From Candidatus Aminicenantes bacterium RBG_13_64_14 (GTDB taxonomy: Bacteria > Acidobacteriota > Aminicenantia > Aminicenantales > Saccharicenantaceae), in contig MEXZ01000159.1 of NCBI GenBank assembly GCA_001773855.1, forward strand, positions 872-13,076: 12,205 bases of DNA. Direction: 5' to 3'. Shown here piece after piece: positions 11,557-12,205 of the stretch. The translations under genes and the position numbers were made by a program. The notes beneath the pieces are model-generated. The model searched no databases, had not been told where the DNA came from, and worked only from the letters and a program-made list of their open reading frames with translations. Positions within the stretch are counted from its first letter, which is position 1. Each line of letters starts with the position of its first letter.

Positions 11557-12205
11557 ATGAGAATATCCGTACGGAATACGACCCTCGCCGTCCTCGCCCT
11601 CGTCCTGGCGTTCGGCGCCTCGGCCTGTAGGAAGGATGCCGGCGGGCCGGCGGGGACCGCGTTGGGCAAAGGAGGCCGGATGATGGAAGTCAAAAGAGAA
11701 CTTTTCGGACGTCTCGCCGACGGCGCGGCCGTCGATATCTACACGCTGACCAACACGTCCGGGATCGAAGCCCGTATCATGACCTACGGGGCGACCTTGG
11801 TTTCCCTCCGCCTGCCGGACCGGAAAGGCGCGTTCGCCGATGTCAACCTGGGCTTCGACAACCTCGAGGGTTACCTCGGGACGCATCCGTATTTCGGCGT
11901 CATCGTCGGCCGTTATGCCAACCGGATCGCCAAGGGCCGGTTCAGCCTCGACGGGGTCGAATACTCGCTGGCCCTGAACAACAACGCCAACAGCCTGCAC
12001 GGCGGGCTCAAGGGCTTCGACAAGGTCGTCTGGAAACCCGAGCCGGTCCAATCGGCCGGCGGCGCCGGTGTCAAGCTGACCTACCTGAGCAAGGATATGG
12101 AGGAGGGCTATCCCGGCAACCTCTCGGTCACGGTCGTCTACGCGTTGACGAACGCCGATGAGCTGACGATCAGCTATGAGGCCGAGACCGACAAGAGGAC
12201 GCCCG
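11557..12205 (+). CDS. galM: Aldose 1-epimerase (mutarotase), lipoprotein-type, partial at window end
   Basis: The first 216 codons are visible and the gene runs off the right edge. A mutarotase interconverts alpha and beta anomers of sugars such as galactose or glucose. Family motifs seen are MTYGATLVSLRLPDRKG, LGFDNLEGYL, P-Y-F-G-V-I-V-G-R-Y-A-N-R-I, the N-N-x-x-N-S-L-H148-G-G sugar-binding motif, and D-x-E-E-G-Y-P-G-N-L. The remaining catalytic residues lie past the window. The N-terminus is a lipoprotein signal: R2/R6, hydrophobic 10-19, then A21-S-A-C24, an acceptable though not ideal lipobox. Thus the enzyme should sit outside the cytoplasm, unlike classical cytoplasmic GalM. ATG 11557 follows GGAGG (11547-11551) at five bases. 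A second ATG pair further in (MMEVKRELFG) would give a cytoplasmic form. Confidence 0.92.
   Translation, partial: MRISVRNTTLAVLALVLAFGASACRKDAGGPAGTALGKGGRMMEVKRELFGRLADGAAVDIYTLTNTSGIEARIMTYGATLVSLRLPDRKGAFADVNLGFDNLEGYLGTHPYFGVIVGRYANRIAKGRFSLDGVEYSLALNNNANSLHGGLKGFDKVVWKPEPVQSAGGAGVKLTYLSKDMEEGYPGNLSVTVVYALTNADELTISYEAETDKRTP

Overview
The window looks like chromosomal DNA from a GC-rich Gram-negative bacterium. Supporting signs are two lipoprotein signal peptides, a Tat signal, an outer-membrane beta-barrel and periplasmic proteins. A GWxTD-domain protein next to Hanks-type Ser/Thr kinases, one of them fused to TolB-like and TPR regions, fits Acidobacteriota and especially Candidatus Aminicenantes. 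That placement is inferred from gene content and has not been tested. I see no phage, IS, CRISPR, tRNA or rRNA.

Layout. (1) Bases 1-139 hold four strong inverted repeats and a well-formed sigma70-type promoter whose -35 box lies inside the last repeat. (2) Bases 155-3164 form a + strand operon: Tat-exported sulfatase, Gfo/Idh/MocA oxidoreductase, small lipoprotein (20 bp gap, then an ATGA overlap). It is probably a carbohydrate desulfation/oxidation unit. (3) Bases 3273-4605 are a - strand pair: a secreted Gln/Met-rich coiled-coil protein and a beta-barrel protein. They are preceded by a near-consensus sigma54 (-24/-12) promoter, a predicted 5'-terminal mRNA hairpin, and an inverted-repeat cluster placed where sigma54 activators normally bind. 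(4) Bases 4875-7652 encode a 925-aa protein (zinc ribbon, kinase, membrane segment, TolB-like domain, TPRs) with visibly lower GC than its neighbours. (5) Bases 7653-7939 hold debris, including what looks like a collapsed thioesterase gene with an intact promoter -10 box. (6) Bases 7940-10015 encode a secreted GWxTD/TPR protein, convergent with (7) a second Ser/Thr kinase (11437-10046, - strand). (8) Divergent from that kinase is the start of a lipoprotein-type aldose 1-epimerase, cut by the window end.

How the parts may work together. The sulfatase operon and the exported mutarotase suggest processing of sulfated or complex sugars outside the cytoplasm. The two kinases supply membrane-linked phosphorylation signalling. 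The least explained and most interesting part is the 4.1-4.87 kb region, with its secreted Met-rich coiled coil, barrel and apparent sigma54 control. All promoter and operator calls come from reading motifs by eye. All domain calls come from recognising family motifs, not from searches.
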